From assembly GCF_000935125.1 (NCBI RefSeq), contig NZ_JRKI01000063.1, forward strand, positions 279,961 to 343,960: a stretch of DNA of 64,000 nt, read 5' to 3'. Under the pieces are notes generated by a model. The model had not been told where the DNA came from. It ran no database searches and saw only the letters and a program-made list of their open reading frames with translations. Shown piece after piece: positions 7,821 to 15,736 of this stretch. Both the position numbers and the translations under genes were made by a program. Numbering within the stretch: the stretch's first letter is position 1; each line of letters opens with the position of its first letter. This stretch comes from Streptomyces natalensis ATCC 27448 (GTDB taxonomy: Bacteria > Actinomycetota > Actinomycetes > Streptomycetales > Streptomycetaceae).

Positions 7821-9101
7821 ATGGAGACCACGGAGACCATGGACGCCACGGAGACCTCCCCGACCTTCCCCCGGATCATTTCGGTGGACGACCACACGGT
7901 GGAACCACCCCACGTCTGGCGCGACCGACTCCCCTCGAAGTACCAGGACATCGGCCCGCGCATCCTCCGCGCCCCCGTGAGGTCCATGAGCTTCGTGGGC
8001 GGGAAATTCGCCCCCGAGATGGGCGCCCCGGGCGACGACGGCCCGATAGCCGACTGGTGGGTCTATGAGGATCTGCACCGCCCGCTGACCCGCCTCGACA
8101 CCGCCGTCGGCCACTCCCGTGACGAGATCCGGCTGGAGGGCATCACCTACGAGCAGATGCGCCCCGGCTCCTTCAGCGTGCCCGAGCGGCTGGCCGACAT
8201 GGACGTCAACCACGTCCAGTCCGCCCTCTGCTTCCCCACCTTCCCCCGCTTCTGCGGCCAGACCTTCACCGAGGCCAAGGACCGCGAGCTGGCCCTGCTG
8301 TCCGTGCGCGCGTACAACGACTGGATGGTGGAGGAGTGGTGCGGCCCGCGGGCGCACGGCCGGCTCATTCCCCTGACGCTCATCCCCTTGTGGGACCCGG
8401 AACTCGCCGCCACGGAAGTACGGCGCAACGCGGCCCGCGGCGTCCGCGCCGTCTGCTTCAGCGAAATCCCCCCGCATCTGGGCCTGCCCAGCATCCACAC
8501 CGACCACTGGGACCCGTTCCTGCGCGCCTGCGACGAGACCGGCACCGTCATCGCCATGCACATCGGCTCGTCCTCGAAGATGCCCTCCACCTCCCCCGAC
8601 GCCCCGCCCGCCGTCGGCTCCACCATCACCTTCGCGAACTGCTGTTTCTCGATGGTCGACTGGCTGATGAGCGGCGCCTTCGACCGCTTCCCCCACCTGA
8701 GGATCATGTACGCCGAGGGCCAGGTCGGCTGGATCCCCTACATCCTGGAACGCGCCGACGTCGTCTGGGAGGAGAACCGCGCCTGGGGCGGCGTCGCCGA
8801 CAAGGTCCTGCGCCCGCCGTCCGAACTCTTCGCCGACCACGTGTACGGCTGCTTCTTCGACGACGCCTTCGGCCTGAAGAACCTGGACGCCATCGGGGTC
8901 GGCAACGTCCTGTACGAGACGGACTACCCGCACTCGGACTCGACCTGGCCCAAGTCGAGGGAGGTCGGGGAGTCGCAGATGGGGCACCTGGCCCCGGACG
9001 TGGTGGAACGCGTCGTACGGGGCAACGCGATCGAACTGCTGGGGCTCACGGGGGAGGGGCTCTGGGGGGCGGGGGGCCAGGCTCGCCCCATGGCTGACTG
9101 A
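7821..9101 (+). CDS. Amidohydrolase family protein (TIM-barrel metal hydrolase)
   Basis: 426 residues from ATG 7821. N-terminal ISVDDHTVEPP supplies the D-x-H metal ligand pattern of amidohydrolase-2 proteins; MHIGSSS, a conserved WLMSGAFDRFPHLRIMYAEG helix-strand, and ETDYPHSDSTWP near the C-terminus supply the remaining ligand and active-site Asp. Such enzymes include decarboxylases and C-C or amide hydrolases of aromatic or cyclic acid pathways; the reaction cannot be fixed here. The start is supported by the -10 seven bases before the ATG; longer in-frame starts would run through the operator. Divergent from afsR. Confidence 0.85.
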   Translation: METTETMDATETSPTFPRIISVDDHTVEPPHVWRDRLPSKYQDIGPRILRAPVRSMSFVGGKFAPEMGAPGDDGPIADWWVYEDLHRPLTRLDTAVGHSRDEIRLEGITYEQMRPGSFSVPERLADMDVNHVQSALCFPTFPRFCGQTFTEAKDRELALLSVRAYNDWMVEEWCGPRAHGRLIPLTLIPLWDPELAATEVRRNAARGVRAVCFSEIPPHLGLPSIHTDHWDPFLRACDETGTVIAMHIGSSSKMPSTSPDAPPAVGSTITFANCCFSMVDWLMSGAFDRFPHLRIMYAEGQVGWIPYILERADVVWEENRAWGGVADKVLRPPSELFADHVYGCFFDDAFGLKNLDAIGVGNVLYETDYPHSDSTWPKSREVGESQMGHLAPDVVERVVRGNAIELLGLTGEGLWGAGGQARPMAD

Positions 9102-9234
9102 ACTTCCTTCAGGTGCCCACCGCGACGGAGCACCGCGAGGCGGCCTTGAAGTCGGCCCAGTCGGTCGTGACAGCCAGGCCCGCGACGGTAGTGCGCGGGC
9201 GGCCGCTTGGTCCGGCCGTCAGTATGGTGTCCGC

Positions 9235-9897
9235 ATGATTCGCGCTGTGGTCTTCGATGTCGGCGAGTGCCTGGTCGATGAAACGCGGGAGTACGGCACA
9301 TGGGCTGATTGGCTCGACGTGCCGCGGCACACTTTCGCAGCGATGTTCGGGGCGGTGATCGCGCAGGGGCGGGACTACCGGGACGTATTCCAGGAGTTCC
9401 GGCCCGGCTTCGACCTGTACGAGCAGCGTGAGGCGCGCGCCGCTGCCGGGCAGCCGGAGCACTTCGCCGAATCGGACCTGTACCCGGACGTCCGGCCTGC
9501 GCTGGCACAGCTGCGCAGCGAGGGGCTGTGGCTCGGCATCGCCGGGAACCAGACCGTACGAGCGGGGCGCATCCTGCGCAGTCTCTTCGCGGACGACGTC
9601 GACCTCATCGGCACATCGGACGACTGGGGGGCCGGCAAGCCGGATCCCGAATTCTTCGCCCGTGTCGCCGCAGCAGTCCCCTTCCGGGCGGAAGAGATCC
9701 TCTACGTCGGTGACCGTGTGGACAATGACCTACGGCCCGGTGCGGCTGCCGGAATGCACACCGCTCTCGTCCACCGCGGGCCTTGGGCCACCATCCAGTG
9801 GAACACCCCCGAGGCGCGCGAACTGCCGACATTCCGGATCGAGTCGCTTTCGGAACTTCCGGAGGCGATCGCGAAGTTCAACGCGACAGCGCGCTGA
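9235..9897 (+). CDS. HAD family hydrolase
   Basis: 220 residues. HAD motif I is VVFDVGECLVDE (DxG instead of the usual DxD pattern), motif II lies in IAGNQT, motif III is GAGKPDPEFF and motif IV is YVGDRVDNDLRPG. Subfamily IA cap between motifs I and II. The usual second Asp of motif I is Gly, so phosphatase activity is possible but not assured. Its last 20 bases overlap the end of the convergent XRE regulator gene. Substrate unknown. Confidence 0.82.
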   Translation: MIRAVVFDVGECLVDETREYGTWADWLDVPRHTFAAMFGAVIAQGRDYRDVFQEFRPGFDLYEQREARAAAGQPEHFAESDLYPDVRPALAQLRSEGLWLGIAGNQTVRAGRILRSLFADDVDLIGTSDDWGAGKPDPEFFARVAAAVPFRAEEILYVGDRVDNDLRPGAAAGMHTALVHRGPWATIQWNTPEARELPTFRIESLSELPEAIAKFNATAR

Positions 9898-11110
9898 CGG
9901 TCGTTGCCCAGCCGTAGAGGCGCTCATCGAGGTCCCGCACGCACTGATCGTGTTGGTGCGGGGTGAGTGCACGGCGAACTTCCCGGATGCGCTCCATGCC
10001 TGTCGCGTACCAGGTGATCTCCAGCTGATCGAGCGCGAGGCAGGCGTACCGGCACGCTTCCTCTGGTTGTCCGGCGGCCGCCTCCACGGCGGCCAAATCG
10101 CCGTAGATCACGGTGCGTTGCTTGTACTCCGTGGTTGGCATCTGATCAAGGGCATCCAGCAGTGTGGTGCGCGCCTGCGGCAGGTGCCCGGCCTTCAGCT
10201 GAGTGTTCCCCTTGAATGCGGCCAGACGTACCGGAGTGAACCAGTCCATCCATTCCGGGGTGGGGTACTTGGAGCCGTGCGTGAGGGTTTCCTCGCCGTG
10301 TCCGATCAGGTGTAGTGCGGTGCGCGTGTTCCCGCACCTGCTTTCGCACTCCGCCTCGACGGCGTCCAGCCACGCCAGCAACTCCGCAGAGGCAGGTCCC
10401 CGCCGGGCGTACGTCCGGGCCGCCGCAATGCGTTCCACGACCTTCTCATGGTCACCTGCCCAACCAGGGATGAAGGCGCTGTGGGCGAGGATCGCGGCCC
10501 CCAGCAGGGAATCGTCTGCTTCGCCCGCGGCTTGAAGAGCGCGGAGCAAAGTGGGGCCGGCGTCATCAGGCTCGCGAAGATCGAAGAATTCGATGCGCCC
10601 CGCGAGCAGCCAGGTCTCGGCGAGGGCCGCCGCCACGGAGTGGCGAGTCCGCCCAGCAGTCTCGGCGAGCAGGGCACACCCCAGGTCCGCGTGAGCGCGG
10701 ACAGCTGGATGGAGGGTGGCGGGAGCCACGGACCAGTACAGGTGTCGATGGGAGCGGGTGATGCTCTCATAGTCGGATGCCACCGATGCGGGCTGCATGG
10801 GTGCGCCGGACTGTGAAGGTACGGCAGGTAGGTGGGCCGCCGCACCGCGTGGTGACACCGGGACGTTTCGCTTCGCGGCCGGGCGGTCGCGGCCCGTGGG
10901 GATGACAAACCCAAGTGCTTCTAAGTCCTGGCCGGTGAGTTGCGTGAGACGTTGCTGCATGTCTGGGTGCGGCCAGGGCGGCTTGTCGGATTCCCATCGG
11001 CGGACCTGGCGTACGTCGACGCCGAGCGCTTCGGCGAAAGCCTGCTGGGTAAGGTAACCGGCCGCCATGCGAGCCGACTTGAGTCGAACGTTTCCTACAG
11101 GCCGCGTCAC
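9878..11110 (-). CDS. XRE-family regulator with TPR-like C-terminal domain
   Basis: About 410 residues from GTG 11110, with GGAGG seven bases upstream. N-terminal helix-turn-helix: LKSARMAAGYLTQQAFAEALGVDVRQVRRWESD (quoted motifs QQAFAEALGV and VRQVRRWESD). The remainder is helical, Ala-rich and resembles the TPR-like sensory domain of Streptomyces XRE regulators; no enzyme motif is visible. Divergent from three coupled small genes at 11396-12119. The intervening 285 bases carry four helically phased GTCCT(T/C) motifs, the probable binding region. Confidence 0.82.
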   Translation of the reverse strand: MTRPVGNVRLKSARMAAGYLTQQAFAEALGVDVRQVRRWESDKPPWPHPDMQQRLTQLTGQDLEALGFVIPTGRDRPAAKRNVPVSPRGAAAHLPAVPSQSGAPMQPASVASDYESITRSHRHLYWSVAPATLHPAVRAHADLGCALLAETAGRTRHSVAAALAETWLLAGRIEFFDLREPDDAGPTLLRALQAAGEADDSLLGAAILAHSAFIPGWAGDHEKVVERIAAARTYARRGPASAELLAWLDAVEAECESRCGNTRTALHLIGHGEETLTHGSKYPTPEWMDWFTPVRLAAFKGNTQLKAGHLPQARTTLLDALDQMPTTEYKQRTVIYGDLAAVEAAAGQPEEACRYACLALDQLEITWYATGMERIREVRRALTPHQHDQCVRDLDERLYGWATTVSALSR

Positions 11111-11153
11111 ATTGCACCTCCGTCGTGGGGTCTCTGGGCAGTGTCCCTCCAAA

Positions 11154-11234
11154 GTCCTTGCTGTGGCTACAGATCACTCGTATGGGGTGCCAAGAGTCCT
11201 TATTGACGCGAGGAAATGTCCTTCAGAAGTCCTC
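11154..11234. promoter_or_regulatory. Phased GTCCTT motifs in divergent promoter region
   Basis: GTCCTT at 11154, 11196 and 11218, and GTCCTC at 11229, all in one orientation. Start-to-start spacings of 42, 22 and 11 bases are near 4, 2 and 1 helical turns. The segment is less GC-rich than its surroundings and sits between the XRE regulator start and the small-gene operon. Candidate operator for the XRE protein. Confidence 0.55.
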
Positions 11235-11395
11235 GCCATTGGTGAACGGCAGCGCAATTCTTGATTCACGCTCAGCCGAACCCGAACGCCCCAGTGCAGG
11301 GGCGGGGTTCCCTACCCGACTGGCCACGTGCAAGACCCCCGCGACGCTGTGGACGTCCGGGGGCGTGGCCTTCAACCCTCTGGAGGTTGACGACA

Positions 11396-11713
11396 GTGCT
11401 TCACGCTATCGGAACGCTCTTTGAATTGCTGCTGTGTCGGTTACTGCCCTCCAGGGGCTGCCACCGCGCAGCCGGCCCCGGCGCCGCCACCCTGTGTGAG
11501 GCCGCAACGACTCGCGTGTCTCCCCGCGTGCCCGTCCGGCCGCTTGAGCTGCTGCGTGGCGAGGACTCGTACCTGATCCGCCCGTACGTCCTCACCCCCG
11601 AGGAACGGCAGGAACGACGGGCCCAACGCGGTCGGCGACGGACGCTATGGCTGGCCGTGCACGGATACGACGCGGGGCCGCACTGGATTCACGGTGTGGA
11701 GGTGACGTCTTGA
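11396..11713 (+). CDS. Conserved hypothetical protein, 105 aa
   Basis: Starts at GTG 11396 (GGAGG nine bases upstream). Hydrophobic N-terminus (IGTLFELLLCRLLP), then a basic middle with PVRPLELLRGEDSYLIRPYVLT, a charged EERQERRAQRGRRRTLW segment and a C-terminus with WIHGVEV. Proteins with the LVRPYVL...E(R/Q)...WIHGVEV layout are common in Streptomyces beside XRE regulators; function unknown. First gene of a three-gene translationally coupled operon divergent from the XRE gene. Confidence 0.7.
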   Translation: MLHAIGTLFELLLCRLLPSRGCHRAAGPGAATLCEAATTRVSPRVPVRPLELLRGEDSYLIRPYVLTPEERQERRAQRGRRRTLWLAVHGYDAGPHWIHGVEVTS

Positions 11714-11826
11714 TCGCCGACAGCGCGACGCAGAAGGGCGAGCGGCCTCAGGGCGACACTGGGGACCTTTCGGAGAAGGTCAAGAAGGCGAACGACCAGA
11801 GCAAGAAAACGATGGGGAAGCGGTGA
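11710..11826 (+). CDS. Very small charged protein, 38 aa
   Basis: TTG at 11710 overlaps the previous stop by four bases (TTGA), with GGAGG eight bases upstream. The product is Lys/Glu/Gln-rich with EKVKKANDQSKK and no hydrophobic segment. It ends in a GTGA overlap with the next gene, so it seems a real link in a coupled operon. No function recognised. Confidence 0.55.
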   Translation: MIADSATQKGERPQGDTGDLSEKVKKANDQSKKTMGKR

Positions 11827-12119
11827 AGGGCGGTCGCTGGTCGGCTGATTGGTGGCACCGCCGTGCCCAGCTCACGCAGCCAAAGCAGGCGTCACTCCGG
11901 CATAGACGCCAGTTGCAGCGGGAGTTGGACGCGCTGGCTGTCGATCCGGTCTTCGCTGCCGAGTTCGCCACGCAGCTACGCCGGTGCATCGTTCAGCGGT
12001 GCGAAGAAGCCCTGTTGGCAGCCATCTTTGACGAAGTGGTGCTCGACTTGGGCGACCGAATCCGATCAACGGGCATGACCGCAGCATCTACAGACTCCGC
12101 CCAAGAGAGTGCTCGCTGA
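11823..12119 (+). CDS. Hypothetical protein, 98 aa
   Basis: GTG 11823 within a GTGA overlap. The predicted protein is helical: Trp-rich start (WSADWWHRRAQ), QRELDALAVDPVFAAEFATQLRRC and EEALLAAIFDEVVLDL. No known motif. Last gene of the three-gene operon; its coupling and its divergence from an XRE regulator suggest a small regulatory or toxin-antitoxin-like cassette, which I cannot prove. Confidence 0.62.
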   Translation: MKGGRWSADWWHRRAQLTQPKQASLRHRRQLQRELDALAVDPVFAAEFATQLRRCIVQRCEEALLAAIFDEVVLDLGDRIRSTGMTAASTDSAQESAR

Positions 12120-12291
12120 GGCGGCGCAGGGTGTACTGGGGAGTCGTCTATGACGTCACTGCTCGGATTCTGCGTCGACACACCCTGTCCTGATGAGGCT
12201 CAGACCGGTACCTGAAGCATGTGGGTGCCACCGGCCACGCCCGTTTCGACGGGGCGGGTACGCCCCGCGGCGACTTGCCCGCCGTTCCGGC

Positions 12292-12322
12292 TTGCGCTTT
12301 CCGCTGCGGCAACTTCTACGGT
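12292..12322 (+). promoter_or_regulatory. Possible MerR-type promoter with 19-bp spacer
   Basis: TTGCGC at 12292-12297 and TACGGT at 12317-12322 are separated by 19 bases, the lengthened spacing that MerR-family activators need. Located 47 bases before the TipA-like start, so autoregulation would be expected. No clear dyad is seen in the spacer. Confidence 0.35.
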
Positions 12323-12368
12323 CATGTGTGTGGCCGGAGAGACCGGCCCGGCGAGGGAGGCACCGGCA

Positions 12369-13133
12369 ATGGCCTGGTCGATCGCGGAGGTGGCGCGGAT
12401 GTCCAAGGTGACATCGCGGACGCTGCGGCACTACGACGAGATCGGCCTGTTGCCGCCCGCATGGATCGGGAGCAACGGGCACCGCTACTACGAGGAGGCC
12501 GATCTGCTGCGGTTGCAGCAGATCCTGCTGATGCGGGAGCTGGACCTGGGGCTGCGCGAGATCCAGGCGGTCCTGGACAGCCAGCTCGACCAGGTGGCCG
12601 TGCTCCGCGAGCACCACCAGCGGCTGCTCGCGGAACGGGACCGGCTGGAGACGCTGGCCCGTACGGTCGGCCGCACCATCGCCGAACTGGAAGAAGGCAG
12701 GGACAACGGAGAGATGACGAAGATCAACAGGCCGGAGAACCTGTTCGAGGGGTTCCAGCCCCCGTCCGAGGCCGAGGCCGAGGTACGGGAGCGGTGGCCG
12801 CAGCAGTGGGAGCAGTCCCGGCAGGCCGTCGAGGCGATGACCGCCGAGGACACGGAGCGCTGGCAGCGTGAGGTGACGGCGCAGATGATCCGCATGGCGG
12901 AGTTCATGGTGGCCGGCACGCCGGTTGACGACCCCGCGGTACAGGACGAGGTGGACGTCAACTACCAGGGCATCTGCCGGTTCTGGACCCCGACCGCGGC
13001 CGCGTACAAGGGAGTGGGCCAGACCTATGTCGACGACCCGCAGATGCGGGCCAACTTCGACAAGATCGCCGACGGTCTGGCCGTCTACCAGCGCGATGCG
13101 ATGGTCGTCTACGCCGATGCACGGCTGAGCTGA
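12369..13133 (+). CDS. MerR family regulator with TipAS domain (TipA-like)
   Basis: 254 residues, matching TipAL (253). Start ATG 12369 with GGGAGG eight bases upstream. N-terminal MerR helix-turn-helix: WSIAEVARM...TLRHYDEIGLLPP, then a coiled-coil dimer helix rich in Leu/Glu, then a C-terminal TipAS antibiotic-recognition domain (EAEVRERWPQQWEQS..., QTYVDDPQMRANFDKIADGLA...YADARLS). TipAL binds thiopeptides covalently through a Cys in this domain and activates tipA; here I see no Cys at the equivalent GYEMHTC position (FWTPTAAAY instead), so thiopeptide capture may be lost. A terminator-like stem follows. Confidence 0.87.
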   Translation: MAWSIAEVARMSKVTSRTLRHYDEIGLLPPAWIGSNGHRYYEEADLLRLQQILLMRELDLGLREIQAVLDSQLDQVAVLREHHQRLLAERDRLETLARTVGRTIAELEEGRDNGEMTKINRPENLFEGFQPPSEAEAEVRERWPQQWEQSRQAVEAMTAEDTERWQREVTAQMIRMAEFMVAGTPVDDPAVQDEVDVNYQGICRFWTPTAAAYKGVGQTYVDDPQMRANFDKIADGLAVYQRDAMVVYADARLS

Positions 13134-13179
13134 CCGCATGCGCACGGCGCGGCGCCATCGGGCTGACCGCGCGCACGGC

Positions 13180-13203
13180 GCCGGGGGGCTGCAGACCCCC
13201 GGC
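13180..13203 (+). terminator. Terminator-like hairpin after the TipA-like gene
   Basis: GCCGGGGG (13180-13187) and CCCCCGGC (13196-13203) form a perfect 8-bp stem with an 8-base loop, 47 bases past the stop codon. No U-run follows, as is usual in Streptomyces. Confidence 0.6.
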
Positions 13204-13219
13204 TGTACGCGGCCGTTCC

Positions 13220-13500
13220 GGCCGCACCACGTTTCGACTGGTCCGTCCTGCTCAGGCCGGTCCGCGGGATTCCGTAGCAGCGCCACCGCCGTGGCCACCA
13301 GGTTCCAGTCAGGGGACGCTGTGCCGCTCGCCGAGTGCTCCCCGTGGAAGCCCCCAACACCTCGCGCACGTGCCCACTCCACCGAATCGGCCGCGGCGCG
13401 GTCCTTGAGGTTCCAGCGGATGGCGACGTCGACGGTGTTCGCGCCCTCCAGGCCGTAGGTCAGTGCGGCCGCCCACAGTCCGGTCACACCGCCCATCCAG
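13220..13500 (-). pseudogene. Unidentified coding-like remnant
   Basis: In the 570-base gap between the TipA-like and first LLM genes, the minus strand holds a stretch with Streptomyces-like codon bias and protein-like sequence: GGVTGLWAAALTYGLEGANT, then DVAIRWNLKDRAAADSVEWA and ASPDWNLVATAVALLRNPAD. It lacks a credible ribosome site and runs without a stop into the antisense of the MerR gene. It may be a decayed gene end; I cannot name a family. Confidence 0.28.
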
Positions 13501-13653
13501 GAGCGACGACAGGTGGACGGGGTGGCCCGGGTGCGCAGAGCCGCGGCGCACCCACGGCAGTCTGTGGCACATCCGAAGCGGTCCCGGTATGTGCCGTGCA
13601 CACCCCTTGCCTGATGTGGCAACAGTCAGGACGATGGCTCGGCGTTCGCCAAA

Positions 13654-13668
13654 TTGACGATGCGTCAG
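13654..13668 (+). promoter_or_regulatory. Palindromic operator upstream of LLM oxidoreductase 1
   Basis: TTGACG-ATG-CGTCAG; one mismatch (first base) from the perfect palindrome at 3611, 7786, 15660 and 15722. Ends 35 bases before the start codon; TTGACG may itself be the -35. Confidence 0.72.
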
Positions 13669-13703
13669 ATATCTGCCCAATGGAGCCGTGAGGAGCCGTC
13701 CAG

Positions 13704-14654
13704 ATGGTGCGGACACTGCCCGAGGGACGACTGGTGTACGGGATGCAGCTTCCGGTGCAGTCGCAGAGCACCCTGTACGCGGAGAGCTGGGAGGCGGCGG
13801 CCGGGCCCGCCGACCTGGTGGAGATCGCGCGGGCCGCCGACCGGCACGGTTTCGCGTACATCGCCTGCTGCGAGCACCTCGCGATTCCGCAGCGGCTGGC
13901 CGCGGCGATGGGCACGACCTGGTACGACCCGGTGGCCACGCTCGCCCATCTGGCGGCCGTGACCGAGCGGGTACGGCTGCTCAGCCATGTCGCCGTAGTG
14001 GGGCTCAAACATCCGCTGATCACCGCCAAGCAGTACGCGACGCTGGACCGGCTCTCCGGCGGGCGGCTGATCCTGGGGGTCGGCGCCGGGCACGTACGGG
14101 AGGAGTTCGAGGCGCTGGGGGTGGACTTCGGGCGGCGCGGTGCCGTGCTGGACGAGAGCATCGACGCGCTCAAGGCGGCGCTGGGGCCCGAGGAGTTCGC
14201 CGAGTTCAAGGGTGTGCGGTTCGCGTTCGCGGGGCTGGGGCAGGCGCCGCGGCCGGTGCAGACGCCGCGGCCGCCCCTCTGGGTGGGCGGCTCCTCGCCC
14301 GCCGCCGTACGGCGGGCCGCGGTGCGCGGCGACGGATGGCTGCCGCAGGGCGACCGCCGGGAGCAGCTGCCCGGCCAGATAGACAGGCTGCTGGCCCTAC
14401 GGGAGGCGGCCGGGATCGAGGAGCCGATCACCGTGGGGACGATCGCCGAACCGCTGTATGTGGGCGAGCCGGGGTGGGAGGTCGGGCGGTGGACCTTGTC
14501 GGGGGCCCCGGAGCGGATCGCGGAGTCGCTGCGCGCGTACCGGGCGATGGGGGTGGATCAGATACAGGTGCGGTTCCGCAGCCGGAGCCGAAGCGAACTG
14601 GCGGACCAGATGGCCGCGTTCGGGAGTGAGGTCGCGGTGCATTTCGGCGACTGA
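13704..14654 (+). CDS. LLM class F420-dependent oxidoreductase 1
   Basis: 316-residue luciferase-like TIM-barrel protein. ATG 13704 with GGAG 11 bases upstream. Family blocks: YGMQLPVQSQ strand, ACCEHLAIP, VRLLSHVAVVGLKHP, YATLDRLSGGRLILGVGAGH, PPLWVGGSS and a C-terminal GAPERIAESLRAYRAMGVDQ. Such proteins use reduced F420 (or FMN) to oxidise or reduce cyclic carbonyls and acyl chains; F420 use here is inferred from family and from fbiC at 24 kb. Downstream is an 8-bp minisatellite that begins at its stop codon, then the SDR gene. Confidence 0.86.
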   Translation: MVRTLPEGRLVYGMQLPVQSQSTLYAESWEAAAGPADLVEIARAADRHGFAYIACCEHLAIPQRLAAAMGTTWYDPVATLAHLAAVTERVRLLSHVAVVGLKHPLITAKQYATLDRLSGGRLILGVGAGHVREEFEALGVDFGRRGAVLDESIDALKAALGPEEFAEFKGVRFAFAGLGQAPRPVQTPRPPLWVGGSSPAAVRRAAVRGDGWLPQGDRREQLPGQIDRLLALREAAGIEEPITVGTIAEPLYVGEPGWEVGRWTLSGAPERIAESLRAYRAMGVDQIQVRFRSRSRSELADQMAAFGSEVAVHFGD

Positions 14655-14763
14655 GCGGCCGAGTGGCTGAGTGGTTGAACGGCTGAATGGCTGAGCGGCT
14701 GAGCGGTCTAGTGGTTGAGCGGCTGAGCGGTTGAGTGGCCGGTGGGCCGGTGGGCCGGTGGGT
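14652..14763. repeat. 8-bp minisatellite, 14 units, starting at the LLM-1 stop codon
   Basis: Eleven consecutive 8-base units of consensus TGAGYGGY run from 14652 to 14739, the first TGA being the stop codon of the LLM gene, followed by three units CGGTGGGC/T (14740-14763). Because 8 is not a multiple of 3, unit gain or loss would not affect the gene but changes the distance to the SDR gene start at 14838. No coding frame or hairpin explains it. Confidence 0.9.
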
Positions 14764-14837
14764 CGTGAGTCGGGTGGGCCGGGCGGGCGGGGGCGCCGTA
14801 CCCCCGGCACACACACGCACAACGCTGGGAGGCAGGC

Positions 14838-15635
14838 ATGGGAAAGCTGACGGACCGGGTCGTCCTCATCACGGGCGCGGCGCGCGGGCAGGGCGAGCAG
14901 GAGGCGCGGCTCTTTGTGGCGGAAGGGGCGCGGGTGATCCTCGGTGACGTACTGGACGGACCGGGGGAGGCGCTGGCCAAGGAGCTGGGGGAGGACCGGG
15001 CGCGGTATGTCCATCTGGACGTGAGCCAGGAGGCGGACTGGACGGCGGCGGTGGCCGCGGCGAAGGCGGCGTACGGGACGATCGACGGGCTGGTCAACAA
15101 CGCCGGGATACTGCGCTTCAACGAGCTGGTCAGCACGCCGTTGGCGGAGTTCCAGCAGGTGGTGCAGGTCAACCAGGTCGGCGCGTTCCTGGGGATGAAG
15201 GCGGTGACGCCCGAGCTGGTGGCGGCCGGCGGCGGGACGATCGTGAACACCGCCTCGTACACCGCGCTGACCGGGATGGCCTTTCTGACCTCGTACGCCG
15301 CGACCAAGGCCGCGATCGTCGGGATGACGCGGGTGGCGGCGATGGAGCTGGCGGGCAAGGGGATCCGGGTCAATGCGATGTGCCCGGGGGCCGTCGATAC
15401 GCCGATGACCAACCCGGACCGGGTGGCGGCGGACGGCGGGCCCAAGGCGGCCGACGAGGCGGGCAGTGCGGCACTGGACGAGTTCTACGGGAAGGTCGTC
15501 CCGATGGGGCGGATCGGGCGGCCGGAGGAGGTGGCCCGGCTGGCGCTCTTCCTGTCGTGCGAGGACTCGTCGTACATCACGGGGCAGCCGTTTGTGATCG
15601 ACGGGGGGTGGATGGCGGGGGTCTCGGTGTTCTGA
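14838..15635 (+). CDS. SDR family NAD(P)-dependent oxidoreductase (hydroxysteroid dehydrogenase-like)
   Basis: 265 residues. Classical short-chain dehydrogenase: cofactor motif TGAARGQGE, LGDVLDGPG (acidic residue after strand 2, favouring NAD), NNAG, catalytic Ser in NTASYTAL, YAATK (Tyr and Lys), and C-terminal YITGQPFVIDGGW. The overall sequence resembles 3-alpha/20-beta-hydroxysteroid dehydrogenases, so a cyclic alcohol/ketone substrate is plausible. ATG 14838 with GGAGG upstream. Sits between two LLM oxidoreductases in the palindrome-linked cluster and ends 25 bases before the next operator. Confidence 0.9.
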   Translation: MGKLTDRVVLITGAARGQGEQEARLFVAEGARVILGDVLDGPGEALAKELGEDRARYVHLDVSQEADWTAAVAAAKAAYGTIDGLVNNAGILRFNELVSTPLAEFQQVVQVNQVGAFLGMKAVTPELVAAGGGTIVNTASYTALTGMAFLTSYAATKAAIVGMTRVAAMELAGKGIRVNAMCPGAVDTPMTNPDRVAADGGPKAADEAGSAALDEFYGKVVPMGRIGRPEEVARLALFLSCEDSSYITGQPFVIDGGWMAGVSVF

Positions 15636-15659
15636 GGGCGCCGGGCTCCGATGGGTTGC

Positions 15660-15736
15660 CTGACGGGGCGTCAGGTATTGACGGTGGGTGCGGGCGCTGT
15701 CAGAGTCGGTCGGGTCGCGAGCTGACGATCCGTCAG
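15660..15736 (+). promoter_or_regulatory. Two palindromic operators upstream of LLM oxidoreductase 2
   Basis: CTGACG-GGG-CGTCAG at 15660-15674 and CTGACG-ATC-CGTCAG at 15722-15736, 62 bases apart. A TTGACG...CAGAGT promoter-like pair lies between them. The remaining gap to 15989 holds short GGCGGGYGTAC-like direct repeats (15760-15810) and no gene that I can support. Confidence 0.75.
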
